Virus record (IMG/VR): IMGVR_UViG_3300046660_000183
Location: 1 to 24,481 of that record
DNA: 24,481 nucleotides
Source of the DNA: a virus
Strand: one strand, 5' to 3'
Below the pieces are notes generated by a model. It ran no database searches and was not told the origin of the DNA. It saw only the letters and a list, made by a program, of their open reading frames with translations. A program made the translations under genes and the position numbers. The number at the start of each line of letters is the position of its first letter. Within the stretch, counting starts at the first letter, position 1. Positions 13,498 through 21,522 of the stretch are shown piece after piece.

Positions 13498-13506
13498 TCG
13501 CGCCTG

Positions 13507-13536
13507 GCCGGGACGCCGCACTGTCGGCGTCCCGGC
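13507..13536 (+). terminator. Perfect 12-bp hairpin after the capsid gene
   Basis: GCCGGGACGCCG (13507-13518) pairs exactly with CGGCGTCCCGGC (13525-13536), loop CACTGT. It begins 9 nt after the capsid stop; no T tract follows. It may partly end transcription and so keep capsid output above the downstream genes. Confidence 0.7.
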
Positions 13537-13553
13537 GGCCTGAAGGAGGAAAC

Positions 13554-13904
13554 ATGCGCGCGAAGGTGCTTGAGAACATCACCCCGTACTGGAACTACGG
13601 CATCCACCCCCTGGCGGAGGGTGAGGAGGTCAGCGGTGATCTGGCTGCCTACCTCGTGTCCACGCATTCGCCCGTCGAGCCGCTCGACGACGAGGCCGCC
13701 GCTCTCCTGGAGCCCGCCCCGGAAGAATCCAAGGAGCCGCCCGCCGAGCTGGACATCGACGGCACCGCCGCCGACGTCCTGGCCTGGGTGGGCGAGGACC
13801 CGGAGCGGGCTGCGGTTGCCCTGGAGGCAGAGCAGGCGAAGGAGAAGCCGCGCTCGACTCTGGTGAAGCAGCTGGAGAAGCTCGCTGACTCCGACAGCGA
13901 GTGA
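13554..13904 (+). CDS. Small acidic head-associated protein
   Basis: The product has 116 residues, with ATG 13554 behind GAAGGAGG. A short N-terminal beta part (MRAKVLENITPYWNYGIHPLAEGEEVSGDLAAYLVSTH) is followed by a Glu/Pro/Ala-rich linker (about 43-65). A helical end follows (GTAADVLAWVGEDPERAAVALEAEQ... LVKQLEKLAD) that resembles a small SAP- or head-fibre-like domain found in many actinophage proteins at this locus. It lies between the major capsid and head-tail connector genes, so a head decoration or neck role is likely. No experimental role is assignable from sequence. Confidence 0.7.
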   Translation: MRAKVLENITPYWNYGIHPLAEGEEVSGDLAAYLVSTHSPVEPLDDEAAALLEPAPEESKEPPAELDIDGTAADVLAWVGEDPERAAVALEAEQAKEKPRSTLVKQLEKLADSDSE

Positions 13905-13916
13905 GGGGAGGCCGCC

Positions 13917-14540
13917 ATGGCTCTCCCCCCGCTCGCCACGGCGGCCGACCTGCGCAACGCCGGCGCCACCGGCACGGATGCCGAGCTCGAACTGGCGCTG
14001 CGCCGGGCCTCAGCCCGGGTGCGCCGCTACACGCGGCAGGACATCACGTTCGTCGAGAACGACCCGTTCGAATTGCCGGGCGGGGAGCGGGTGCTGAGGC
14101 TGCCGCAGTATCCGCTCGTCGTCGACGCCACCCATCCGCTCACCGTGGTGGAGGTCGCCGACTTCAGCGGTGTCGAGTGGGAGGCGATCGAGAACCGTGA
14201 CTACTCGCGGCTGGGGAACGAGCTGACCCGCGGCTACCCATGGCAGGCCCCGACCCGGCTGATGGGCTGGCCGTGGAACCGGGCGCAAGGCGTGTGGGCG
14301 CCGAAGGTACGCGGCCTCTACAGCCACGGCTACTTCGAGATTCCCGACGATCTCATGGACGTCGTGCTGGACTTGGCGACGATGAACCTGTCCAACCCGG
14401 AGAACCTTCGGCAGGTCAGCATCGACGACTATCAGCGGACGTTCGCGTCGGAGACCATCGGCAGCGCCAAGCTGACGCAGCAGCACAAGGAAGACCTGCG
14501 CCCTTACCGGCGGACCGCATTTTCGGTGGCCCCATCGTGA
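13917..14540 (+). CDS. Head-tail connector (adaptor) protein
   Basis: The product has 207 residues, with ATG 13917 and GGGGAGG upstream. The start MALPPLATAADLRNAGATGTDAELELALRRASARVRRYTRQDI is the classic helical beginning of gp6/gp15-type connectors that dock on the portal ring. The central part (LPQYPLVVDATHPLTVVEVADFSG) is beta-rich, and VWAPKVRGLYSHGYFEIPDDLMDVVLDLATM continues the family's pattern. It lies directly upstream of the stopper gene with a GTGA overlap, the usual neck order. Confidence 0.85.
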   Translation: MALPPLATAADLRNAGATGTDAELELALRRASARVRRYTRQDITFVENDPFELPGGERVLRLPQYPLVVDATHPLTVVEVADFSGVEWEAIENRDYSRLGNELTRGYPWQAPTRLMGWPWNRAQGVWAPKVRGLYSHGYFEIPDDLMDVVLDLATMNLSNPENLRQVSIDDYQRTFASETIGSAKLTQQHKEDLRPYRRTAFSVAPS

Positions 14541-14950
14541 GCCTCCTGGATTCCACGCTCGCCGCGGGCCGACGCGAGGCCGAGGCCCGCATGAGGGACA
14601 CCGTGCACCTGTACACGCAGGCTGCCGACGGGTTCGACCGAGCCACCGGTGCAACGACTCAGGGCGCGCAGACCACGCTGTATACGGGCAAGGCCCGGGT
14701 GAAGGCCATCGCCGCAGCCACCGGCGAGGACACCGAGGCCGGGGAGCGCGAGGTCCTGCTGCGCGAGTACGAGGTGTCCCTGCCCTGGAGTACACCGCTT
14801 CCGCCCGGAACGCGCGTCCTCCCAGGGACCCGTATCGAGGTGACGGCCTCACAGGATGCCCGCATGACCGGCCTGGTCCTGTGGGTGCTCGGCGCCACGT
14901 TCAGCGATCAGTCCACAGCCTGGCGGATCAGAACGGAGGACCGGTCATGA
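14537..14950 (+). CDS. Head-tail stopper, DUF6093-like
   Basis: The product has 137 residues, with GTG 14537 overlapping the connector stop (GTGA). The N-terminal helix (SLLDSTLAAGRREAEARMRDTVHLYT) and the beta body (TTLYTGKARVKAI, REVLLREYEVSLPWSTPLPPGTRVLPGTRIEVTAS, LVLWVLGATFSDQSTAWRIRTED) match the DUF6093 pattern of Streptomyces phages, placed as the neck stopper that closes the DNA channel. The stop overlaps the next gene's ATG (ATGA). Confidence 0.8.
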   Translation: MSLLDSTLAAGRREAEARMRDTVHLYTQAADGFDRATGATTQGAQTTLYTGKARVKAIAAATGEDTEAGEREVLLREYEVSLPWSTPLPPGTRVLPGTRIEVTASQDARMTGLVLWVLGATFSDQSTAWRIRTEDRS

Positions 14951-15351
14951 GCGGCGGTGCCCGATTCGACATGAGCGACGTGCGGCGCCTGGAAGCGCAC
15001 CTCGCGCGGGCGATCCCCCGGGCCCGCCGGGACACCCGGGCGGTCGTCGTGCGGGGCGCGATGAATATCAAGAAGGATTGGCGGGCCAACGCGCGCTCGT
15101 CCGCCCCCAAGCATGCCCCCCACTATCCGAAGTCGATCGGCTACGACGTCGCTGGCTACGGGCGGGACATCCTCATCGCGACGATCGGCCCTGACAAGGG
15201 CGGCCCGCAGGGAGCCCTCGGCAACCTGCTGGAATACGGCAGCGTCAAGAACCCGCCCCACAGGGACGGCGGCCGGGCCCTGGACGTCGAAGAGCCGCGC
15301 TTCGAAGCCCAGCTCGCACTGATCGCCGAACGCGGCCTGGCCTGGTGGTGA
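14947..15351 (+). CDS. HK97 gp10-like neck/tail component
   Basis: The product has 134 residues, with ATG 14947 overlapping the stopper stop. It has a basic helical start (DVRRLEAHLARAIPRARRDTRAVVVRGAMNIKKDWR). A YPKSIGYDV region follows, and then NLLEYGSVKNPPHRDGGRALDVEEPRFEAQL, the NPPHR-type stretch typical of HK97 gp10-like proteins. These join the neck and tail completion complex. The position after the stopper and before the tail terminator agrees. Confidence 0.85.
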   Translation: MSGGARFDMSDVRRLEAHLARAIPRARRDTRAVVVRGAMNIKKDWRANARSSAPKHAPHYPKSIGYDVAGYGRDILIATIGPDKGGPQGALGNLLEYGSVKNPPHRDGGRALDVEEPRFEAQLALIAERGLAWW

Positions 15352-15355
15352 GCGG

Positions 15356-15766
15356 ATGAGCACACCGGCCGTTCTGCCGCACGTGGACGCGGTACAGGCG
15401 GCACTGGAGGCCGCGGATCTGATGGTGTATCTCGGTGGTGCGCCCACGGCACCCGGCTGGACGCCGCCTGACAAATTCGCCGTGCTCTACCCGGAGCCCG
15501 GCGAGGCCGTGCGTGAGTCCCTGGCGGATACCCGGACGGACTTCGTGACGACCTTCCAGATCACCTGTGTGGGCGGCTCGATGGAGCGCGCCCTGTGGGT
15601 GGCCGACAGAGCGCGTGCTGCCCTGTCGGCGCCGCTGGCGGTGGAGGGTCGGGCCACGTGGCGGCCGGAGGAGTTGGGCGGGCCTCCGGTGCAGCGCGAC
15701 GACGACACCAATCCGCCGTCCTGGTTCGTGCCGGTGCAGTACCGGCTGATGTCCATCCCCGCCTGA
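15356..15766 (+). CDS. Tail terminator protein
   Basis: The product has 136 residues, with ATG 15356 a few bases after the neck gene stop. An N-terminal helix (VLPHVDAVQAALEA) is followed by strands and the TTFQITCVGGSMERALWVADRARAALS segment, the strand-helix-helix pattern of phage tail terminators that cap the tail tube and set its length with the tape measure. The C-terminus has WFVPVQYRLMSIPA. Gene order (neck, terminator, tube) supports the call. Confidence 0.78.
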   Translation: MSTPAVLPHVDAVQAALEAADLMVYLGGAPTAPGWTPPDKFAVLYPEPGEAVRESLADTRTDFVTTFQITCVGGSMERALWVADRARAALSAPLAVEGRATWRPEELGGPPVQRDDDTNPPSWFVPVQYRLMSIPA

Positions 15767-15778
15767 CAGGAGACCCTC

Positions 15779-16111
15779 ATGGCGCTTCTCGCTCAGCAGG
15801 TCGTCGCTTTGAGCGGCCTGACCCCGACCTACTCGGCTGCCGCCGCGTCCACCACGGTGACATGCGGCGAACGCAGCTTCCTGCACGTCAAGAACACGAA
15901 CGGCAGCTCGATGACCGTCACGGTCACCGCCACCTTCAAGCAGCGAGGCCAGGCGGTCGCCGACCTCGTCGTGACCGTCCCGGCAACGACCGGCGACAAG
16001 ATGATCGGCCCGATCACCGCGGATCTCTTCGCCTCCGCTGCGGACGGCGTGAGCGCGTCGATCACCTACTCGTCGACGACCAGCGTCACCGTCGCCAGCC
16101 TCGTCATCTGA
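15779..16111 (+). CDS. Small beta-rich virion protein (possible decoration protein)
   Basis: The product has 110 residues, with ATG 15779 behind CAGGAGACC. Residues 30-110 are alternating strands (TTVTCGERSFLHVKNTN, SMTVTVTATFKQRG, DLVVTVPATTGDKMIGPITADLFASAADG, ITYSSTTSVTVASLVI) forming a single Ig-like or jelly-roll domain. This short protein, with the ITADLFA and TYSSTTSVTVA segments, is recurrent in Streptomyces phages between neck and tail-tube genes. Decoration of capsid or tail is inferred. The gene is followed by a classical T-tract terminator, so it ends a transcription unit. Confidence 0.75.
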   Translation: MALLAQQVVALSGLTPTYSAAAASTTVTCGERSFLHVKNTNGSSMTVTVTATFKQRGQAVADLVVTVPATTGDKMIGPITADLFASAADGVSASITYSSTTSVTVASLVI

Positions 16112-16131
16112 CCCGTCACCCAGTCCTGCCC

Positions 16132-16153
16132 GCCCCGTCGCCGGGGCTTTTTT
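16132..16153 (+). terminator. Rho-independent terminator with T6 tract
   Basis: GCCCCG (16132-16137), loop TCGC, CGGGGC (16142-16147), then six T (16148-16153). This is the only hairpin in the window with a long T tract. It separates the neck genes from the tail-tube gene. Confidence 0.88.
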
Positions 16154-16172
16154 CATGCCCTGAGGAGGGTTC

Positions 16173-16652
16173 ATGTCTGACCTGATCAGCGACGGAATGA
16201 CCAAGGTGGTCTGGGCGTCGTCCATCTCGAACATCAACGCGCCGACCACGACCGAGCTCAACGCGGGCAGCGACTTCACGACCCGCGTCACCCCGGACGG
16301 CCTGAAGATCGACCCCAGCACGGCGGACGTCGACACGTCCTCGCTGGCGAGCACGTTCGACACGAAGACCGTCGGTCGCGTCGGCTACGACACGGAGATG
16401 ACCTTCAAGCGCGGCACCACCGGCGGCGAGGACCTGCCGTACACCACGCTGAAGTACGGCGTCAGCGGCTACCTCGTCGTGCGCCGTGGCGTCGCCTACG
16501 CCACCGCCTGGGCGACGTCGCAGAAGTGCGAGGTCTACCCGATCACCTGCGGCGAGCCGCAGAACAGCTCGCCGGCCGCCAACGAGGTCATGAAGTTCGT
16601 CAGCCCGATGAAGGTCACGGCGCCGCCGGCGACCGCCGCGACGGTTGCCTGA
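16173..16652 (+). CDS. Major tail (tube) protein
   Basis: The product has 159 residues, with ATG 16173 behind GAGGAGGG. It forms the tail tube by stacked hexamers. Signs: ELNAGSDFTTRVTPDGLKIDPSTADVDTSSLASTFDTKTVGRVGYDTEMTFKRG, a stretch found in tube proteins of actinophage siphoviruses, then SGYLVVRRGVAYATAWATSQKCEVYPI with strands typical of the tube fold. It stops in an overlap (TGATG) with the tail chaperone gene and lies just after a strong terminator, so it probably has its own promoter or depends on read-through. Confidence 0.88.
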   Translation: MSDLISDGMTKVVWASSISNINAPTTTELNAGSDFTTRVTPDGLKIDPSTADVDTSSLASTFDTKTVGRVGYDTEMTFKRGTTGGEDLPYTTLKYGVSGYLVVRRGVAYATAWATSQKCEVYPITCGEPQNSSPAANEVMKFVSPMKVTAPPATAATVA

Positions 16653-17173
16653 TGGGCAACACCTTCGCGGATATCCTCGCCAAGGCCAAGCCGCGGGAGA
16701 AGACCGTCCCGGTCTGTCTCCGCGGCGACCTGGCGGGGGAGGCGGAGCGTCTCCAGGACGAGCTGTCCCGGGTCTCCGAGGAGTGGGAGCCGGACGATCT
16801 CACCTCCGTGCACCCGGCGCGTGCGATCGCCGAGCAGCTCAAGGCGACGCTCGCGGAGGTCCGCGAGGCTGAGGAGCCGTTCCTGTTGCGGTACATCGGC
16901 GACCGCGCGTACTCGGACCTGATCGCCGCCCATCCGGGCCAGAACGAGCAGGAGCTGTTCGACAACGTCACCTTCCCCCGGGCTTTGGTGGCCGCCTCGT
17001 GCGTGCAGCCGGAGATGACGGAGGACCAGGTCGTCGAGCTGTTCGAGGTCATCAACGAGGGCGAGATCAAGAAGCTGTTCGATGCGGCGTGGGATGTCCA
17101 CAACGCCTCGGACGTCATCCCTTTCTCGTTGGCCGCCTCCGCACTCCTGGCCTCCCTCACCGACGAGAGCTAG
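16652..17173 (+). CDS. Tail assembly chaperone (gpG-like)
   Basis: The product has 173 residues, with ATG 16652 overlapping the tail-tube stop. It is a mostly helical, acidic protein (AKPREKTVPVCLRGDLAGEAERLQDEL, HPARAIAEQLKATLAEVREAEEPFLLRYIGDRAYSDLIAAHPG, PEMTEDQVVELFEVINEGEIKKLFDAAWDVH). These proteins bind the tape measure before tube assembly and are not in the finished virion. The zero frame ends at TAG 17171-17173. Inside it is a frameshift signal (17119-17181) leading to the longer gpGT product. It lies between tube and tape measure genes as expected. Confidence 0.9.
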   Translation: MGNTFADILAKAKPREKTVPVCLRGDLAGEAERLQDELSRVSEEWEPDDLTSVHPARAIAEQLKATLAEVREAEEPFLLRYIGDRAYSDLIAAHPGQNEQELFDNVTFPRALVAASCVQPEMTEDQVVELFEVINEGEIKKLFDAAWDVHNASDVIPFSLAASALLASLTDES

Positions 17174-17181
17174 AGGCGGCC
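17119..17181 (+). promoter_or_regulatory. Programmed -1 frameshift signal: slippery site plus stem-loop
   Basis: The heptamer C_CCT_TTC (17119-17125) is in the zero frame of the chaperone gene (codons ATC CCT TTC). After a 5-nt spacer (17126-17130) GGCCGCCTC (17131-17139) pairs exactly with GAGGCGGCC (17173-17181), loop 33 nt. Slipping back one base keeps Pro-Phe decoding (CCC TTT) and enters the frame that is open to 17481. Confidence 0.85.
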
Positions 17182-17481
17182 CGCTCCTGGGGCGTGCCGC
17201 GCAGCGTGTTTCTCGGGCGGGTCATTGCCGAGGGCGAGCCTCTGTGGCTGGACGAGGACCGGCACTGGGCGCTCGCCCTCGCCGAGATTGAGGCGGACTC
17301 CTGCCCGGACTGCGGCCAGCCCTGGAGTGAGGCCACCGACAAGGACAGCGAGGGCGCCTACACGGCGCATCTCGTCCGCTGCCACGCCTGCGCCATCTCC
17401 GCAAAGAAGGTCCGGGCCCACCAGGACAACAAGGGCGACACCGACGGCCTGCACGTGCACGTCAATCGCGACCGGAGGTGA
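17125..17481 (+). CDS. Frameshift extension of the tail assembly chaperone (gpGT-like)
   Basis: This frame has no good ribosome binding site or ATG at its head and is read as a fusion after -1 slippage at 17119-17125, giving a predicted product of 276 residues (158 shared plus 118). The shared sequence joins LVGRLRTPGLPHRRELEAARSWGVPRSVFLGR, then DRHWALALAEIEAD and a zinc-ribbon-like pair C-x2-C ... C-x2-C (CPDCGQPW and CHACAIS), ending basic (HVHVNRDRR). The frame ends directly before the tape measure start, with GGAGGTGA as that gene's binding site. The product is the T-domain partner that recruits the tape measure; a late internal GTG (17194) is a less likely independent start. Confidence 0.82.
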   Translation, partial: LVGRLRTPGLPHRRELEAARSWGVPRSVFLGRVIAEGEPLWLDEDRHWALALAEIEADSCPDCGQPWSEATDKDSEGAYTAHLVRCHACAISAKKVRAHQDNKGDTDGLHVHVNRDRR

Positions 17482-17484
17482 CCT

Positions 17485-20400
17485 GTGGCGACCCGTACTG
17501 TCACCGTCCGGCTGCGCGCCGACATCAGCAGCTACACCCGCGGCATGCGCACGGCAGCCGATCAGACCTCGCGTCTGGCGGGCGCCGGCGCAGCCGTCGG
17601 CACCGCCATGATCACGGGCTTTGCGGTAGCCGCAGCGTCGGCCGCCAAGTTCGACAAAGCCCTCAGCAACGTCCGGGCCGTGACCGGGGCGTCGTCCAAG
17701 GACATGGCCAAGCTCCGGGCCGCAGCCCTGGAAGCGGGCAAGACCACCTCGTTCACGGCGACGGAGGCCGCGGACGCCGAGGCGGAGCTCGCCCGCGCGG
17801 GCGTCTCCGTCGCGAACATCACGGGCGGCGCCCTGAAGGGCTCGCTGGCCCTGGCGGCGTCCGGGCAAATGGACCTCGCGGACTCTGCGGTCATCGCTGC
17901 GCAGGCCATGAACACCTTCGGCCTGAAGGGCAAGGACGTCACGCACATCGCCGACGTCCTCTCGGCCGGTGCGAACAAGTCGGCCGCCGACGTCCACGGG
18001 CTCGGCATGTCGCTGCGGATGGGTGGCCTGCTGGCCCACCAGACCGGCCTCTCGCTGGAGGACACCGTCGGCACCCTGTCCGCGTTCGCCGACCACGCCC
18101 TCATCGGGAGCGACGCCGGTACCTCGCTCAAGGTGATGCTGCAGCGTCTCGTTCCGCAGTCGGACGAGGCCAAGGCCGCCATGAGCAAGATCGGCTTCTC
18201 GGCCTACGACGCCTCGGGCAAGTTCGTCGGACTCAGCGAGCTCGCGGGCCGCATGAAGACGTCGTTCAGCAAGCTGACGCCCGAGGCCCGCAACTCGGCC
18301 ATGGCCACGATCTTCGGTGCGGACGCCGTGCGGTCGGCGACGATCCTGTACGAGCTGGGTTCGCAGGGCATCGACAAGTACGTCAAGAGCGTCAACGACC
18401 AGGGCGCAGCGGGCAGGATGGCCGCCATCCAGACCGATAACCTCGTCGGCGACCTGGAGCGGCTGCGGGGCGCCATCGAGGTGGCGCTCATCGAGGGCGG
18501 TACTGCGGCCAACGGGGCCCTGCGGAACATGACGCAGTGGGTCACCCGCCTGGTGAACGCGTACAGCGACCTTCCGCCAGAACTCCAGCGGGCCGTCACC
18601 CTGTTTTCTGGAATCGGCGGTGCCGCTGCCCTGGCAGGCGCGGGCATGCTGCTCCTGCTGCCACGGATCGCCGCAACCAGGGCCGCCCTTGTGTCGATGG
18701 GCGTGACCGCAGCTCGCACCCGCTATGCCCTGATGAGCATGGCGCGCCTTGGCGTCGTCGTGGCCGGGCTCGCCGCAGTCTCCTGGGGTGTCGAAAAGTT
18801 GGTGTCGCAGTTCGACGACGCTCCGCCGAACGTGACCAAGATGGCCAACAGCCTGCTGAACTTCGCCAAGACAGGCAAGGCCGCCGGCGAGCTGACGAAG
18901 ACTTTCGGCAAGGACCTGGACGGATTCGGCGACGCCGTAGCCCGAGTCGCCCACCCGGGCGTCCTGGACCGCGTAGGCGACTCGCTGTACACCATCACCC
19001 ACATCGGTGCCGACGATCACCACCTCGAAGAGGCCCGCGACAAGATCAAGGCAGTCGACCAGGCCCTCCAAGGCCTGGTCGAGGGCGGCGCCCCGGACGT
19101 GGCAGCGCAGGCGTTCGCGAAGATGGCCAAGGAAGCCGAGGCGAACGGTACATCCACGGACAAGCTCCGTACCCTGCTGCCGGGCTATGCCGATGCGCTG
19201 ACCTCCGCTGACACGCAGACGAAGCTGTCGGCGGACGCGCAGGCCAAGCTGGGCAAGGAAGCCGGCATCACGGCTGACGAGATGCAGGACCAGCGGTCCG
19301 AGGCGGAGAAACTGTCGGACGCGTTGAAGACCCTCAACGGGGTGGCCATCGACTCCGCCGAGGGAGAGATCAGCTTCCGGCAGAGCCTGGCGGACCTCAA
19401 CAGCGCGGTGAAGGACAACGGCCACTCGCTGGACGTCACCACCGACAAGGGCCGCAAGGTCAAGTCGGCGTTCCTCGATGCGGCGAAGGCTGCCATGGAG
19501 CACGCTCAGGCGGTCTCCGAGGAGAAGAACAGCCAGGAGGCAGGGCAGGCCGTCCTCTCGAAGGACATCGACCTGCTGAAGAAGGACATGCTCGCGAAGG
19601 GCTTCTCGAAGGACGCGGTCGACCGGCTCGCCGCCGCGTACCTGAAGCTGCCCCCGTCGGTGTCCACGAAGGTGGACGCGAAGACCGCGGAGGCCATGTC
19701 GGACCTGACGGCAGTGCAGTCGAAGATCCGTGGCACCAAGGGGCGGACGTTCACGATGTCCGCGCTAACCAAGGACGCGCGCACCGCCCTGGAGTCCCTG
19801 GGATTCAAGATTAAGACGACGAAGGGCAAGAGCGTCTCGATCACCATCCCGACCGGCACCCCGAAGGCTGCGATCTCCTCGATCCAGAGCTACATCAACG
19901 GCATGCAGGGCAAGACCGTCCCGATCAACATCGTGACCACCCACACGGACAAGGGGACCGTCTTCCATGAGGGCGGCAACTACCGCCGGGGCGGCCGGGT
20001 CCGCGGCTACGCGGATGGCGGAGAGATCCAGTACATCCCGTTCGGTGGGCGGGTCGTCGGCCCTGGCACGGGGACGTCGGACAGTATCCCTGCGCTGGTC
20101 TCGAACGGCGAGTACGTCATCAAGGCGGATGCGGTCCGCAAGTACGGCGTGGCCATGTTCGACCGGCTCAATGCCCAGCGGTACGCCTCCGGTGGCTTGC
20201 TGGGCGGCTTCACTTACGCCCCGGCCAGTCAGGCAGTGCTCGGCGGCCCGTCGGACGCGAAGGGCCGGTACGACAAGGGCATCGAGAACCTGAAGAAGGC
20301 GTGGGACGACCTCAACACTGCGGTGAAGGACGCCAAGAAGAAGGCCGACGCTCTGAAGGACGCCGAGAAGAACCTCTCGAGGGTCCGGAAGGGGCACCAC

Positions 20401-21510
20401 ACCGCGGCTCAGCTGCGGGCCGCCGAGTCCCGCGTGGACAAGGCGCGGACGGCAAAGAAGGCGTCCGACAAGAAGGTCCGCGACGAGCGGGCGGACGTCA
20501 ACGCAGCCGACAAGGCCCTCGGGTTGAAGAACGGCAGCAAGGCGCCCACCTCCTTCAACCTCAAGGCCTACGAGGCGCAGCTCGACAGGAGCGTGGCCGC
20601 GACGGAGAAGTGGCGCGGCAGCCTCAACAAGATCGGCAAGCGTGGCGGCAAGGAACTGCAGGCCATGCTGGAGGGGATGGGCGAGGAGGGCTACAGCCTC
20701 GTCAACGCCCTCGCCGGCGCGAGCAACAAGCAGTTCAAGTCGATCACGGACAAGCTGCAGAAGACCGGTGAGCTCGCCAAGGCCACGCTGGCGGACTTCA
20801 CCAAGCAGCTGGGCGCCAGCACCAAGGACTCCCAGCAGTTCGCCAAGGACCTGCAGACCCTCGCCGCGAACGGGTTCGGGGACCTCGCCCAAGCACTCGC
20901 CGCGCAGGGCGACTCCAACGCGATGACGCTCGCCCACCAGGCCGCCGGCGACAAGAAGCAGGCGGCCACGGCGAACAGCGCCGCCGGCAAGGCACAGAAC
21001 ACGCTGACCGGCGACGATCTACTGAACAGCCTGACCCTGCTGTCCACCCTGCGGGGCGGACCAGGCCGCGGCTATGCGGACCTGATCGCGGCCGGGCTGG
21101 ACACCGCGACCATCAAGGCCCTGGTGCCGAAGATGACCGCGCAGATCTCCGCGCTGCCCGCCCCGAACAAGGCGACGTTCGTAAGGCAGTGGGTCGCTCA
21201 GGGCGGAAAGGCCATGGCGGCTGGCGGGATCCTCTCCAGGCCCACGATGGTCCTCGGCGGCGAGGCCGGAGACCGCGAGTCGTGGATCCCATGGAACGGC
21301 TCGGCCCGCTCCCGGGCACTGCTCGCCAAGACGGCGTCCGCGATGGGCTACCAGCTCACCCCAGCCGGACGGTACGCGGGCAGCTCCACATCCGCGGCAG
21401 CCGTCGCCAGGGAGGTCACCCGACAGATCACGGTGAACCTGTACGGCGCCAAGCAGACCACCGCCGAGCAGGCGATGGACGTTGCCCGGCACATGACGTT
21501 CGTCGGCTGA
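17485..21510 (+). CDS. Tape measure protein
   Basis: The product has 1341 residues, with GTG 17485 behind GGAGGTGA. It sets tail length and helps eject DNA. Residues about 50-340 form the TP901-type tape measure core (SAAKFDKALSNVRAVTG, LRAAALEAGKTTSFTATEAADAEAELARAG, GTSLKVMLQRL). Two hydrophobic helices lie at about 372-393 and 416-440. Long Ala/Lys/Asp-rich helices follow, and two Gly-rich elements lie near 827-905 (EGGNYRRGGRVRGYADGG... LVSNGEYVIKADAVRKYGVAMFDRLNA) and near 1245-1290 (AAGGILSRPTMVLGGEAGDRESWIPWNG). At roughly 0.15 nm per residue the tail would be about 200 nm, assuming full extension. No peptidase or lysozyme motif was seen. Confidence 0.95.
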   Translation: MATRTVTVRLRADISSYTRGMRTAADQTSRLAGAGAAVGTAMITGFAVAAASAAKFDKALSNVRAVTGASSKDMAKLRAAALEAGKTTSFTATEAADAEAELARAGVSVANITGGALKGSLALAASGQMDLADSAVIAAQAMNTFGLKGKDVTHIADVLSAGANKSAADVHGLGMSLRMGGLLAHQTGLSLEDTVGTLSAFADHALIGSDAGTSLKVMLQRLVPQSDEAKAAMSKIGFSAYDASGKFVGLSELAGRMKTSFSKLTPEARNSAMATIFGADAVRSATILYELGSQGIDKYVKSVNDQGAAGRMAAIQTDNLVGDLERLRGAIEVALIEGGTAANGALRNMTQWVTRLVNAYSDLPPELQRAVTLFSGIGGAAALAGAGMLLLLPRIAATRAALVSMGVTAARTRYALMSMARLGVVVAGLAAVSWGVEKLVSQFDDAPPNVTKMANSLLNFAKTGKAAGELTKTFGKDLDGFGDAVARVAHPGVLDRVGDSLYTITHIGADDHHLEEARDKIKAVDQALQGLVEGGAPDVAAQAFAKMAKEAEANGTSTDKLRTLLPGYADALTSADTQTKLSADAQAKLGKEAGITADEMQDQRSEAEKLSDALKTLNGVAIDSAEGEISFRQSLADLNSAVKDNGHSLDVTTDKGRKVKSAFLDAAKAAMEHAQAVSEEKNSQEAGQAVLSKDIDLLKKDMLAKGFSKDAVDRLAAAYLKLPPSVSTKVDAKTAEAMSDLTAVQSKIRGTKGRTFTMSALTKDARTALESLGFKIKTTKGKSVSITIPTGTPKAAISSIQSYINGMQGKTVPINIVTTHTDKGTVFHEGGNYRRGGRVRGYADGGEIQYIPFGGRVVGPGTGTSDSIPALVSNGEYVIKADAVRKYGVAMFDRLNAQRYASGGLLGGFTYAPASQAVLGGPSDAKGRYDKGIENLKKAWDDLNTAVKDAKKKADALKDAEKNLSRVRKGHHTAAQLRAAESRVDKARTAKKASDKKVRDERADVNAADKALGLKNGSKAPTSFNLKAYEAQLDRSVAATEKWRGSLNKIGKRGGKELQAMLEGMGEEGYSLVNALAGASNKQFKSITDKLQKTGELAKATLADFTKQLGASTKDSQQFAKDLQTLAANGFGDLAQALAAQGDSNAMTLAHQAAGDKKQAATANSAAGKAQNTLTGDDLLNSLTLLSTLRGGPGRGYADLIAAGLDTATIKALVPKMTAQISALPAPNKATFVRQWVAQGGKAMAAGGILSRPTMVLGGEAGDRESWIPWNGSARSRALLAKTASAMGYQLTPAGRYAGSSTSAAAVAREVTRQITVNLYGAKQTTAEQAMDVARHMTFVG

Positions 21511-21522
21511 GGGGAGGCGCGA

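Noticed and set aside
3629-15775. 14-bp identity CCTGACAGGAGACC at 3629-3642 and 15762-15775
   Set aside because: It consists of a ribosome binding site (with an adjoining TGA), and similar GGAGACC leaders occur at other genes here. The proteins that follow are not alike, so it is not evidence of a recombination or att site.
17170-19503. Very long open frame on the reverse strand opposite the tape measure
   Set aside because: High GC at third codon positions keeps the opposite frame open. The product is Gly/Arg/Val/His-rich without domains, and the forward frame has a clear tape measure family match.
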